Positions 26,821 through 34,274 of a DNA stretch of 64,000 bases are shown piece after piece. Below the pieces are notes generated by a model. It had not been told where the DNA came from. It searched no databases and saw only the letters and a program-made list of their open reading frames with translations. This DNA is from CAVSRC01 sp963830205 (lineage in GTDB: Bacteria; Pseudomonadota; Alphaproteobacteria; Rhizobiales; Kaistiaceae). The position numbers and the translations under genes were made by a program. The DNA lies in the NCBI GenBank assembly GCA_963830205.1, contig CAWHLP010000043.1, positions 186,001 through 250,000 of the forward strand, written 5' to 3'. Numbering within the stretch: position 1 is the stretch's first letter; each line of letters opens with the position of its first letter.

Positions 26821-27030
26821 ATGACCGATCGCAAGCCACCCAAGCCACGGGCCCCCCGGCGGCGCTCAGGCGAGGCCCGGCCTCCACGCCTCGGCAAGGA
26901 CATCCAGCTGCGCATCGGCGACAAGCTGCGCGCCATGTACGACGATATCGTCGACGAGGGCGTGCCGGACCGTTTTGCCAAATTGCTGCAGCAATTCGAT
27001 GACCCGTCGACGGACGACAAGAAGCAATAG
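26821..27030 (+). CDS. nepR: Anti-sigma factor NepR
   Basis: NepR holds EcfG inactive until PhyR-P binds it. The 69-residue protein has the conserved core IQLRIGDKLRAMYDDIVDEGVPDRF and a flexible basic N-terminus (KPPKPRAPRRRS). Length is typical. The ATG at 26821 is preferred; an ATG at 26770 would add 17 residues. The sigma gene follows by 5 bp, so both are co-transcribed. I could not find a consensus EcfG promoter in the 159 bp between phyR and nepR, although this operon is often autoregulated. Confidence 0.95.
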   Translation: MTDRKPPKPRAPRRRSGEARPPRLGKDIQLRIGDKLRAMYDDIVDEGVPDRFAKLLQQFDDPSTDDKKQ

Positions 27031-27035
27031 CGCCC

Positions 27036-27578
27036 ATGGCCCTCACCCGCGAGATGCACGATGCGGTCCTGGCGGCGATCCCGAGTTTGCGGGCCTTCGC
27101 CGTCTCGCTGTCCGGCAACGTCGACCGCGCCGACGATCTGGTGCAGGAGACGCTGACGCGCGCCATCGCCAATATCGACCGGTTCCAGCCGGGCACCAAC
27201 CTGTCCGCCTGGCTGTTCACGATCCTGCGCAACCACTTCCGCTCGGAATACCGCAAGCGGCGGCGCGAGGTCGAGGACGTCGACGGCAAGTTCAGCGACT
27301 CGCTGACCGCTGCGCCGAACCAGGTGAGCAACATCGAATTTTCCGAGTTCCGGCGGGCGCTGGCGCAGTTGCCGGCGGACCAGCGCGAGGCGCTGGTGCT
27401 CGTCGGCGCTTCGGGCTTCTCCTACGAAGAGGCGGCGAACATCTGCGGTTGCGCGGTGGGGACGATCAAGAGCCGCGTCAACCGTGCGCGCACGCGCCTG
27501 GCCGAACTGATGAACATCGATGGCACCGCGGATTTCGGGCCCGATGACATCATGCGCAGCCGACTGACGGGAACCTAG
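27036..27578 (+). CDS. ecfG: General stress sigma factor EcfG
   Basis: The 180-residue protein is an ECF sigma factor of group 15. Region 2 covers about residues 13-80 (DDLVQETLTRAIANIDRFQPG, in part, and LSAWLFTILRNHF), and region 4 covers about 115-165 (LPADQREALVLVGASGFSYEEAA, in part, and VGTIKSRVNRAR). The alanine-rich linker and the AWLFTILRN motif are typical of EcfG. It is encoded directly after nepR and opposite phyR. It should recognise GGAAC-N16/17-cGTT promoters, and many such sites are found across 14-35 kb of this window. Confidence 0.96.
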   Translation: MALTREMHDAVLAAIPSLRAFAVSLSGNVDRADDLVQETLTRAIANIDRFQPGTNLSAWLFTILRNHFRSEYRKRRREVEDVDGKFSDSLTAAPNQVSNIEFSEFRRALAQLPADQREALVLVGASGFSYEEAANICGCAVGTIKSRVNRARTRLAELMNIDGTADFGPDDIMRSRLTGT

Positions 27579-27644
27579 CGCAAGACAATCGCGGCGCGAC
27601 GGGAACCGGCGCACCGCGATGAGGGTTTTCGTGTTCATGCGCGT

Positions 27645-27896
27645 CTACCGACAACGCTCCCGGTAGAGCCGCCCGTGGTAGCGGTAGGTGCACCAGCCGC
27701 GCTGGGATTCGACCAGGACGGCGCCGGCCAAAGCACCGATGCCGGCGCCGACGACCGCACCGCCGAGCGAACTGGTGGCAAGGCCGCCCGCCGCCGCGCC
27801 GACGACGCCGCCGACGGCCGCGCCCTTCTCGGCCGTCGTGCAACCGGCAACGCCGAGCGCACAGCAGACCGCACCCGCCAGGATCAGGCCTTTCAT
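27645..27896 (-). CDS. Glycine-zipper outer-membrane lipoprotein
   Basis: The 83-residue protein has a lipoprotein signal with the lipobox LGVAGC (lipidated Cys19), then a glycine-zipper region (GGVVGAAAGGLATSSLGGAVVGAGIGALAG, a run of small residues, shown here only in part as GGVVGAAAGG). It ends with a short aromatic/basic segment containing two cysteines. This resembles the OmpA-like glycine-zipper or YMGG family of small envelope lipoproteins. The ATG at 27896 has GGAGG six bases upstream. It is convergent with ecfG and has its own perfect EcfG-type promoter. Confidence 0.88.
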   Translation of the reverse strand: MKGLILAGAVCCALGVAGCTTAEKGAAVGGVVGAAAGGLATSSLGGAVVGAGIGALAGAVLVESQRGWCTYRYHGRLYRERCR

Positions 27897-27957
27897 TTGC
27901 GTCCTCCTGTTTGCATCCGAAGCAAGCGTCCGCGACGCGGGCGCCTCGTCATCGGAT

Positions 27958-27983
27958 AACGCCCAAACCCGCCAACCTGTTCC
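27958..27983 (-). promoter_or_regulatory. EcfG-type promoter of the lipoprotein gene
   Basis: GGAAC (27983-27979), 17 bases, CGTT (27961-27958) on the minus strand, a full consensus match 62 bp before the lipoprotein ATG. Its -35 is only 15 bp from the -35 of the oppositely directed promoter at 27999. Confidence 0.85.
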
Positions 27984-27998
27984 ATCGCCAGCCTTCCG

Positions 27999-28024
27999 GG
28001 AACGGACAGGCCCTCTGCGGCGTT
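27999..28024 (+). promoter_or_regulatory. EcfG-type promoter of the iron-permease-like gene
   Basis: GGAAC (27999-28003), 17 bases, CGTT (28021-28024) on the plus strand, a full match 27 bp before the ATG at 28051. It forms a back-to-back pair with the promoter at 27958-27983. Confidence 0.85.
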
Positions 28025-28050
28025 GCCCCTGCCCGTGGCGAGGACAGGAA

Positions 28051-28488
28051 ATGACGCAGGCGGAGAAGACGAAAGAAGCGCCGAGACGACCTCGCAAGCG
28101 TGCGCGCAAGGTGCGCATTGCGCGGGTCCCGTCGACCCCACGCCCGTTCGAACGTTTCGCGGCGCGCGTCGCCCGGCTGAGCGGACGGCCACTGACCTTC
28201 TCGGCGGCCGTCGCGCTCATCCTGCTGTGGGCGGTCTCAGGTCCGCTCTTCGGCTTCAGCGACACCTGGCAGCTCGTAGTCAACACCTCGACCACGATCA
28301 TCACCTTCCTGATGGTGTTCCTCATCCAGCACACGCAGAACCGCGACAGCCTCGCCATCCAGATCAAGCTCGCCGAACTGATCCTCGTCGCCAAGGGAGT
28401 CGGGGACGACATCGCCATCGCCGAGGAACGCTCTGAGGAATATCTGGAGGCGCTGCACGAGACCCTGCACAAGCATCGCGGCAGGTAG
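28051..28488 (+). CDS. Low-affinity iron permease family protein
   Basis: The 145-residue protein has a very basic N-terminus (RRPRKRARKVR), two membrane helices (AAVALILLWAVSGPLFGF and VVNTSTTIITFLMVFLIQ) and the conserved HTQNRDSLAIQIKLAELI motif of the low-affinity iron permease family. Whether bacterial members really move iron is not established. The C-terminus is acidic and helical. The ATG at 28051 has AGGA upstream and lies 27 bp from a perfect EcfG-type promoter. Confidence 0.87.
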   Translation: MTQAEKTKEAPRRPRKRARKVRIARVPSTPRPFERFAARVARLSGRPLTFSAAVALILLWAVSGPLFGFSDTWQLVVNTSTTIITFLMVFLIQHTQNRDSLAIQIKLAELILVAKGVGDDIAIAEERSEEYLEALHETLHKHRGR

Positions 28489-28504
28489 CGGCAACCGCTT
28501 CCCG

Positions 28505-28529
28505 GGAACCAAGACGCGTGTCGGCCGTT
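28505..28529 (+). promoter_or_regulatory. EcfG-type promoter of the membrane protein / PQQ operon
   Basis: GGAAC (28505-28509), 16 bases, CGTT (28526-28529): a full consensus match on the plus strand, 100 bp before the ATG at 28629. Confidence 0.82.
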
Positions 28530-28628
28530 GGTGAACGGCATGCGGCGGTCGCGGCCCTTCCGCTCGGCCCGCGGACCGCCGGATATGGGGGCGGCCAAAT
28601 CGACAGGAGACAGCAAAGGAGAGCCGAG

Positions 28629-29051
28629 ATGGTCGAACGCAACCCTCTGCAGCTCGAGATGCGCATCGCCAGGCCGGGAGCCTGGCTGATGACCGCAAGC
28701 GCAACAACCGCCTTCCTTGCCGCGCTGATCTACTACCTCTGGCGCGGCGATGGCATCGCCGGCACGCCCGGCGCCCTGCTCGTCCTCGGCTCCACAGCAC
28801 TGCTGGCCTTGGCCAGCGCGGCGATGGCGACGGCTCTCGACCGCCACTGGGCGGTCAAGGAATTCCTGATGGTCGCCACCTTCCTCGACGTCGTCGGCAC
28901 GCTCTTCGCCGCATGGCTGCTCGAGGCCCACTGGATCGTCGGGCTGATGATCCTCGCCGCGATCGGCTGGATCGTCCACATCATCTTCGATGCGCCGCCG
29001 ACATGGACCCGGCGCGAGCCGCTTCCACGCCCGCAGGAGTTTGCCCGATGA
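28629..29051 (+). CDS. Four-helix membrane protein of unknown function
   Basis: The 140-residue protein is hydrophobic with four predicted helices, at about 20-37, 45-65, 80-95 and 102-122. It begins with a short amphipathic segment (NPLQLEMRIARPG) and ends with a Pro/Arg-rich tail. I do not recognise the family. It may be a small accessory membrane subunit. The ATG at 28629 has AAGGAG nine bases upstream. Its stop overlaps the start of the PQQ dehydrogenase gene (ATGA), so the two are translationally coupled and may act together, for example as a membrane partner of the dehydrogenase. Confidence 0.72.
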   Translation: MVERNPLQLEMRIARPGAWLMTASATTAFLAALIYYLWRGDGIAGTPGALLVLGSTALLALASAAMATALDRHWAVKEFLMVATFLDVVGTLFAAWLLEAHWIVGLMILAAIGWIVHIIFDAPPTWTRREPLPRPQEFAR

Positions 29052-30952
29052 CGTTTCTCCGATCCTTCGCAGCAGTGCTCGCGACCAGCACCGTCATCGC
29101 CGGTCCGGCGGTCGCGCAGACGCAGACCTGGTCCACCTTCAACGGCGATCTGGCCGCGCAGAAATACTCGACCGCGACTCAGATCACACCCGCCAATGTC
29201 GGCGACCTGACCAAGGCCTGGGAGGTCCACACCGGCGACGTTTCGAACGGCAGCGGCGACAAGCCCGCTTCCGACTGGTCGGCGACGCCGCTCTTCGTCA
29301 ACGACACGATCTACCTGTCGACGCCGTTCTATCGCATCTTCGCGCTCGCCCCGGATACCGGGAAGGTGAAGTGGACCTACGACACCAAGTCCGTCCTCAA
29401 GGCCGAGACCCAGCCGGACCTCAAGACGCGCGGCGTCGCCTACTGGCAGTCGGACAATCCGACCGCCGGCCAGCCGTGCCAGAAGATCGTCTACATCGGG
29501 ACCATGGACGCCAAGCTGCACGCGGTCGACGCGGACACCGGCGAGCGCTGCCAGGGCTTCGCCGACAACGGCGTCCTCGACATCAACCAGTGGAACACCA
29601 CCAACGACAAGTGGCCGCTGTCGGTCCTGCAGCCGCCGACCGTCTACAAGAACACGCTGTTCATCGGCTGGGCGGGCAAGGACTGGGCCGATTCAGAAGC
29701 GCCTCCCGGCCGCGTCTTCGCCGTCGATGCCGAGACCGGCAAGCTGAAGTGGACCTTCGACGCGCTGCCCGCGGACCAGGCCAAGCTCACCGGCACGGCC
29801 AACGTCTGGGCGAGCATGTCGGTCGACCGCCAGAACGGCATCCTCTATCTGCCGGTGAGTTCGCCGAGCCCCAACTATTTCGGCGGCAACCGGAAAGAGA
29901 AGCTGCCGCTGGCGACCTCGGTGACGGCGCTCGACGCCGATACCGGCAAGGTCATCTGGAGCCGACAGCTCGTCCACCACGACATCTGGGACTACGACAC
30001 CAACTCGGCGCCGGTCCTGGTCGACATCCAGAAGGACGGCCAGACCATCCCCGCGCTGGTACAATCGTCCAAGCAGGGCTTCCTCTACGTCCTCAACCGG
30101 CTGACCGGCGAGCCGATCTATCCGATCGAGGAGAAGCCGGTGCCGCAATCCGACATCGCCGAGGAGAAGGACTCGCCGACCCAGCCCTATGTCGCCACGC
30201 CCCAGCCGGTCGTCGCCGACCATTGGCCTGGTGTGTCGAAGCTCGCCGATATCGCCAGCTTCGGCTACTGTAGCCGCAAGGCGGCAAGCCTGCGCTATGA
30301 TGGCCGCTTCACGCCGCCCAGCCTGCAAGGCTCGCTCACTTATCCGGCCACCGTTGGCGGAACCGAGTGGGGCGGCGGCGCCGTCGATCCGACGACCCAG
30401 ACATATGTCGTCAACTCCTCCAGCGTCGTTCAGATCTACCAGCTGATCAAGCGCGCCGACTACGCCAAGGAAAGCGACAGCGGCAAGAAGCCGGGATACT
30501 ACGCGCAGGAAGGCGCGCCCTACGGCTTCCACATCTCCAACTTCACCAACCCGCTCGGCATGCCGTGCTGGAACCCGCCTTACGGCACGCTGGCGTCCTA
30601 CGACCTGAAGACCGGCAAGCTCCTGTGGAAGGAGCCCTTCGGCGAAGTGCAGAAGTGGGGCTTCTACATGCCGCACTCGTGGGGTTCGGTGACCATCGGC
30701 GCGCCGGTGGTAACGAAATCCGGCCTGATCTTCATCGGTGGGTCGATGGACTCGCGCGTGCGCGCGATCGACCTGAAGACCGGCAAGGTGTTGTGGAAGC
30801 AGCTGGTCGATGCACCCGCCGTCGCCATGCCCGCCGTCTACACCTACAAGGGCAAGGAATACGTCCTGTTCGCCGTCGGCGGCAACGCCATCCTGACGCC
30901 GCGGGTGAGCGACGAGATCATCGCCTTCGCCCTGCCCGACGCCAGCTCCTGA
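29048..30952 (+). CDS. Periplasmic PQQ-dependent dehydrogenase (quinoprotein)
   Basis: The 634-residue protein has a Sec signal (about 1-23, ending AVAQ) and an eight-bladed propeller of the quinoprotein alcohol/glucose dehydrogenase type. Repeated tryptophan-docking motifs are visible: DTGKVKWTYD, ETGKLKWTFD, DTGKVIWSRQ, TGKLLWKE and TGKVLWKQ. HHDIWDYDTNSAPVLVD is typical of membrane-type glucose dehydrogenase relatives. The five N-terminal membrane helices of Gcd are absent, so this is a soluble form. It oxidises an alcohol, sugar or polyol in the periplasm; the substrate cannot be predicted. It lies behind an EcfG-type promoter, which is unusual for a catabolic enzyme. There is no c-type heme motif. 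Confidence 0.88.
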   Translation: MTFLRSFAAVLATSTVIAGPAVAQTQTWSTFNGDLAAQKYSTATQITPANVGDLTKAWEVHTGDVSNGSGDKPASDWSATPLFVNDTIYLSTPFYRIFALAPDTGKVKWTYDTKSVLKAETQPDLKTRGVAYWQSDNPTAGQPCQKIVYIGTMDAKLHAVDADTGERCQGFADNGVLDINQWNTTNDKWPLSVLQPPTVYKNTLFIGWAGKDWADSEAPPGRVFAVDAETGKLKWTFDALPADQAKLTGTANVWASMSVDRQNGILYLPVSSPSPNYFGGNRKEKLPLATSVTALDADTGKVIWSRQLVHHDIWDYDTNSAPVLVDIQKDGQTIPALVQSSKQGFLYVLNRLTGEPIYPIEEKPVPQSDIAEEKDSPTQPYVATPQPVVADHWPGVSKLADIASFGYCSRKAASLRYDGRFTPPSLQGSLTYPATVGGTEWGGGAVDPTTQTYVVNSSSVVQIYQLIKRADYAKESDSGKKPGYYAQEGAPYGFHISNFTNPLGMPCWNPPYGTLASYDLKTGKLLWKEPFGEVQKWGFYMPHSWGSVTIGAPVVTKSGLIFIGGSMDSRVRAIDLKTGKVLWKQLVDAPAVAMPAVYTYKGKEYVLFAVGGNAILTPRVSDEIIAFALPDASS

Positions 30953-30968
30953 GCGTGGTGAAAAGGAG

Positions 30969-31397
30969 ATGAGATCATCGCCACCCAACTCGCATATCGA
31001 CCGCGCCAAGCCCGGTTCCTCCGGCGAGGGCGACTTCTTCCACGTCGAGGTCAGGCCGGCGAGCGCCTTCGAGACGTTCCGCACACAGGACGTAGGGACG
31101 AAAGGCGGCATCGAGCGCGTCGCCGGCCAGCGCAAGAGCGGTTCCTGGGCAACCCAGAAATGGCTGATCAGCAAGCACCATGCGCATGTCGAGAACGGCT
31201 GGCTGATCGCCGATTCGGAGGACGCCCGCCAGGTGCTGGAGGGTCTGGGCTCGGCACCGCGCCACGTCGAGGCGGACCGCTTCGCGGCGAAGCCTGGCCA
31301 CAACGTGCCGGAGGCCGACAAGCCGACGCCGGCGCAGACCAAGGCACGACGCCGCAACATCAGGAAGGCGCAAGCCGCCCGCCACGCGGGCGGTTGA
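30969..31397 (+). CDS. Unknown hydrophilic protein
   Basis: I do not recognise this 142-residue protein. It has no signal or membrane segment. The middle contains a compact region (FHVEVRPASAFETFRTQDVG, WATQKWLISKHHAHVENG) and the C-terminus is Lys/Arg-rich (QTKARRRNIRKAQAARHAGG), which may bind nucleic acid. It follows the PQQ gene by 16 bp and is probably in the same transcript. The ATG at 30969 touches an AAGGAG, closer than normal. A bidirectional terminator follows at 31430-31461. Confidence 0.65.
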   Translation: MRSSPPNSHIDRAKPGSSGEGDFFHVEVRPASAFETFRTQDVGTKGGIERVAGQRKSGSWATQKWLISKHHAHVENGWLIADSEDARQVLEGLGSAPRHVEADRFAAKPGHNVPEADKPTPAQTKARRRNIRKAQAARHAGG

Positions 31398-31429
31398 ATC
31401 GCCCGTTTAGCGGAGACGACACGCAAGAG

Positions 31430-31461
31430 AAAAGCCGGATGCGCTCAGCGCTCCGGCTTTT
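31430..31461. terminator. Bidirectional intrinsic terminator
   Basis: The arm AAAAGCCGGA (31430-31439) pairs perfectly with TCCGGCTTTT (31452-31461), and an inner GCGC/GCGC pair closes a three-base loop. The T-run on one side and A-run on the other let it work in both directions. It separates two convergent units. Confidence 0.85.
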
Positions 31462-31504
31462 CATGTTCGCCCGTGGCCGGATCCCTTTCACACGATCGTC
31501 GCCA

Positions 31505-31654
31505 CTAGCGATGCTTGAAATACTGAATTTCGCGCTCGTGCTTCTCGGCCGCGGCGCGCGTCCTGAACGTGCCGAGGTTGCGGTGGCGGCCGGTCTTCGC
31601 ATCCTTCTTGCGCGAATAGAGGCGATATTCGCCGGATTTGAGCTTGCGGATCAT
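31505..31654 (-). CDS. 49-residue basic conserved protein
   Basis: This short gene encodes a 49-residue basic protein (IRKLKSGEYRLYSRKKD, then TGRHRNLGTFRTRAAAEKHE, ending QYFKHR). I recall closely similar tiny proteins in many Rhizobiales, where they are annotated as hypothetical. The look is that of a small nucleic-acid-binding beta-hairpin and helix. ATG 31654 is the start. It lies 88 bp downstream of csbD on the same strand and may be transcribed with it from the csbD promoter. The terminator at 31430-31461 ends the unit. Confidence 0.75.
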   Translation of the reverse strand: MIRKLKSGEYRLYSRKKDAKTGRHRNLGTFRTRAAAEKHEREIQYFKHR

Positions 31655-31742
31655 GGATTCTGGCTTCGAACGATCGGCTCAAGAAAAGAGACGAGCGCCG
31701 CTGGTGCGACGCCCGTCAGGCGGGAGGAAGCCGTAGGCGCCG

Positions 31743-31940
31743 CTAGTGCCGGCTGAGCCAGTTGTCGATTTCGGCGTTGGCCTTGTCCTTGGCGTAGCCG
31801 TAGCGCTCCTGCAGGCGGCCAGCCAGCTTGGTGCGCTCACCCTCAATCTGCGTGAGATCGTCGTTGGTGAGCTTGCCCCACTGCTTCTGGGCCTCGCCCT
31901 GCACCTGCTTCCAGTTACCCTTCACCTGGTCCCAATTCAT
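31743..31940 (-). CDS. CsbD-family stress protein
   Basis: The 65-residue protein has the CsbD signature MNWDQVKGNWKQVQGEAQKQ at its start, LAGRLQERYGYAKDKA in the middle and ends WLSRH. CsbD proteins are small, hydrophilic, helical, and typical members of general stress regulons (sigma B in Bacillus, EcfG in Rhizobiales). The molecular role is unknown. The ATG at 31940 has GGAGAGA upstream, and an EcfG-like promoter stands 35 bp further up. Confidence 0.95.
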   Translation of the reverse strand: MNWDQVKGNWKQVQGEAQKQWGKLTNDDLTQIEGERTKLAGRLQERYGYAKDKANAEIDNWLSRH

Positions 31941-31974
31941 TGGTCTCTCCGTTGGTGGTGGAACACGTGAAGGA

Positions 31975-32000
31975 AACTTCCGGAGGCGGGTTTTGGTTCC
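31975..32000 (-). promoter_or_regulatory. EcfG-like promoter of csbD
   Basis: GGAAC (32000-31996), 17 bases, then AGTT (31978-31975) on the minus strand. The GTT core is kept and only the weak first -10 base differs. It lies 35 bp before the ATG. Confidence 0.7.
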
Positions 32001-32021
32001 GATCCGCTTCGACGCGGCAGC

Positions 32022-32738
32022 TCACATGCGCTCCTTGATGCCAACGCTGATGAGCCACCAGTTGACCGGATAGCTGGTGCAGAAACCGGCGAGCATGGCG
32101 ATCTGCATGACGAACCAGAATTCCGGCGTGTTGACCTCCAGCGACACCCCGAGCAGGTGCCGGAAAAGATAGAACTGGGAGAAGGCCATGAATCCGTACA
32201 TGCCCACCTGCCAGGCCGTCAGCGACAGAGCATCGGCCTTCAGCGCGGCCACCAGCCCCTGCCCCAGCGCCAGCCCGCGCATCGGCGCGATGGCGAAATA
32301 CTGGAAGACGATGCCGAAGGCGAAGGCGAAGATGAAATCGACGATCCACACGGCGAACATCTTCTCGGCGAACACGCCGTGCCAGCCGAACCAGGTCGCA
32401 ATTGCCGGCACGAAGAAGGCCAGCCACTCGGCAACGATGTCGCCAAGCGTACAGCCGGCGCCACAGTGGGTGGTGCCGGTCGCCACGACGACCGCGAACG
32501 ACTTGCCGTACCCGCGGTTGCCGTTATGGGCAGGCGACCCGCGCGGCGGCACGGCGCGGCCATAACGGAAATAGAACCAGACGAGCAGCACTGTCCCGAA
32601 CAGGGCGGTGACCGGCCAGACCACGTTCATGATCCACATGGGCTGCGGGTGCTTGGCCACGTCTGCGACAACCACCACCGCACAGACCGCGCCCAGCAGC
32701 AGGAAGGCGATCGAGGTGATGTCGAGCCAAAGTGGCAT
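32022..32738 (-). CDS. DUF4396 membrane protein
   Basis: The 238-residue protein has about seven membrane helices and fits DUF4396. Landmarks are the N-terminal segment with HPQPMWIMNVVWPVTALFG, a Cys/His element (TTHCGAGCTLGDIVAEW) that could bind copper or another metal, and the C-terminal EFWFVMQIAMLAGFCTSYPVN (in part). DUF4396 proteins are of unknown function, sometimes linked to copper. The ATG at 32738 is supported by GGAG thirteen bases upstream. An EcfG-like promoter with an altered -10 (GGAAC-N16-CATT) is at 32788-32812. Confidence 0.85.
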   Translation of the reverse strand: MPLWLDITSIAFLLLGAVCAVVVVADVAKHPQPMWIMNVVWPVTALFGTVLLVWFYFRYGRAVPPRGSPAHNGNRGYGKSFAVVVATGTTHCGAGCTLGDIVAEWLAFFVPAIATWFGWHGVFAEKMFAVWIVDFIFAFAFGIVFQYFAIAPMRGLALGQGLVAALKADALSLTAWQVGMYGFMAFSQFYLFRHLLGVSLEVNTPEFWFVMQIAMLAGFCTSYPVNWWLISVGIKERM

Positions 32739-32787
32739 CGCCAGGTTCTCCGTTCCGGTTCCAAGTTGTGTCGCGCACTCCTTCGGC

Positions 32788-32812
32788 AATGCGCGACGCG
32801 GGCAACCGTTCC
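32788..32812 (-). promoter_or_regulatory. Weak EcfG-like promoter of the DUF4396 gene
   Basis: GGAAC (32812-32808), 16 bases, CATT (32791-32788) on the minus strand, 50 bp before the ATG. The -10 lacks the conserved G, as in the candidate at 21495. Confidence 0.4.
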
Positions 32813-32930
32813 CGCTCCCGATGGAACCGGATGGCGCCGCGCCGCTTGAAAGGATCAGGCCCAGTGCGGGGCCACGGCCGATCCGACCCCGCCTGCCCCC
32901 CGCCGGAACAATCGCGGAGCATCGCCTATC

Positions 32931-33797
32931 TTGCCCGAAAGCAGCAGAACACCGAGGAAAAAGCCAGCTCGAAACCAACCGGCGAAGGTCGGTTCGCAAC
33001 CAATAAGCGCTCATGAGGTCGAGGAAGTCGAGGATCGCTCGAGCCCGCGCACGCCAATAATCTACGAGATCGTCCGCCGTCTCGGCGAGGAGGAGATGGC
33101 GCGGCCGGCGGTCTCGCTCTGGTGGTCGGGGATTGCCGCCGGCATCTCGATCAGCTTTTCGGCACTCGCCGAGGCGCTGCTCCAGATGCACCTGCCGGAT
33201 GCGCCGTGGCGGCCGCTGATCGCCAGCTTCGGCTATTCCGTCGGCTTCCTCATGGTCGTGCTGTCGCGACAGCAGCTATTCACCGAAAACACCATCACCG
33301 TCGTGCTGCCCATCGTCGCCCAGCCGACACGCGCCCGCCTCATGAAGATGATGGGCATGTGGAGCATCGTCTTCCTCGCCAATATGGCGGGCACACTGAT
33401 TGCCGCGCTGTTCTGCGCCTTCACCCCGGTGCTGTCTCCGGATGTCCTGGCCGCCATGCGCGACATCGGCCTCAACATGATGCAGCACGCCTGGTTGGCC
33501 ATGTTCTTCCGTGCCATCGGCGCGGGCTTCCTCGTGGCCGCGATGGTCTGGATGCTGCCGAGCGCGACCACCAGCCAGTTCCATGTCGTAACGCTGATGA
33601 CCTGGCTGATCGCGCTCGGCGGCTTCACGCACATCGTCGCCGGCAGCGTCGAGGCGTTCCTGCTGGTGGTGAGCGGCGACCTTGGCCTGCCGGCGATGAT
33701 CGTCCACTTCTCCATTCCTGTGCTGCTCGGCAACGTGGTCGGCGGCACCGCGCTCTTCGCCCTGCTCTCCTATGCGCAGGTGATGAAGGAGATTTGA
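32931..33797 (+). CDS. Formate/nitrite transporter family protein (YfdC-like)
   Basis: The 288-residue protein has six membrane helices and matches the YfdC branch of the formate/nitrite transporter family: a hydrophilic N-terminus with RSSPRTPIIYEIVRRLGEEEM, then RPAVSLWWSGIAAGISISFSA (in part), and a central LTFE-like element appearing here as QQLFTENTITVVLP. Substrate is not known for this branch. The start seems to be a TTG at 32931; the conserved part begins near residue 30. It is divergent from the DUF4396 gene. A strong hairpin follows its stop. Confidence 0.88.
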   Translation: MPESSRTPRKKPARNQPAKVGSQPISAHEVEEVEDRSSPRTPIIYEIVRRLGEEEMARPAVSLWWSGIAAGISISFSALAEALLQMHLPDAPWRPLIASFGYSVGFLMVVLSRQQLFTENTITVVLPIVAQPTRARLMKMMGMWSIVFLANMAGTLIAALFCAFTPVLSPDVLAAMRDIGLNMMQHAWLAMFFRAIGAGFLVAAMVWMLPSATTSQFHVVTLMTWLIALGGFTHIVAGSVEAFLLVVSGDLGLPAMIVHFSIPVLLGNVVGGTALFALLSYAQVMKEI

Positions 33798-33818
33798 GAA
33801 GGTTGCTTCGGACGAACA

Positions 33819-33851
33819 ATGCCGTGCCAGGGTGGACCCGTGGCACGGCAT
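33819..33851. terminator. Hairpin between convergent genes
   Basis: ATGCCGTGCCA (33819-33829) and TGGCACGGCAT (33841-33851) form a perfect 11-bp stem with an 11-base loop. There is no T-run, so it may be a weak terminator or an RNA-stabilising hairpin for the two convergent genes. Confidence 0.6.
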
Positions 33852-33869
33852 CGGATCGCGATCGGAGGG

Positions 33870-34139
33870 TCAGGATGACGCTGCGGAAATCGCCGTCACC
33901 TTCATGCTCGAGCCCGATCCGCTGTAGATGATCTTCACCTTTTCGCCGGGCTTGAGGGCCGACGCATCGACCTGCGAGCCGAGCGTGAAGGTCTTGCCGT
34001 TGTCCAGCGTGACGGTCTCCGCAGTCACGTCGATCGACTTGATCGTGCCGGTCATTGTGGCGGCGCTGGCCACTGAGACGCGCCACCACCCGTCATTTTG
34101 CGCGGCAATCGGCCAGAGCGATACCGAGGGCCGGCCCAC
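33870..34139 (-). CDS. DUF1344 small protein
   Basis: The last 60 residues match DUF1344, a small single-domain fold: MTGTIKSIDVTAETVTLDNGKTFTLG (in part), then LKPGEKVKIIYSG. Family members are normally periplasmic with a signal peptide. Here the upstream 29 codons (from a GTG at 34139) contain no signal-like hydrophobic stretch. Either the N-terminus has been lost, the start is the internal ATG in TMTGTIK, or a small indel hides the signal. The gene is convergent with the FNT transporter. Confidence 0.7.
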   Translation of the reverse strand: MGRPSVSLWPIAAQNDGWWRVSVASAATMTGTIKSIDVTAETVTLDNGKTFTLGSQVDASALKPGEKVKIIYSGSGSSMKVTAISAASS

Positions 34140-34274
34140 TTGGCCGGCGCCCCTTCTTTGTGACCTGAACGAAGGTCCTCACGCCGAAGCGGCCGTGAGC
34201 CGCGAAGTCTCCGACTGATTGACTGCCCATCGAGCCCGTCGAATGGATGGCCAGTACTTCTCCGCCGGAACCCC

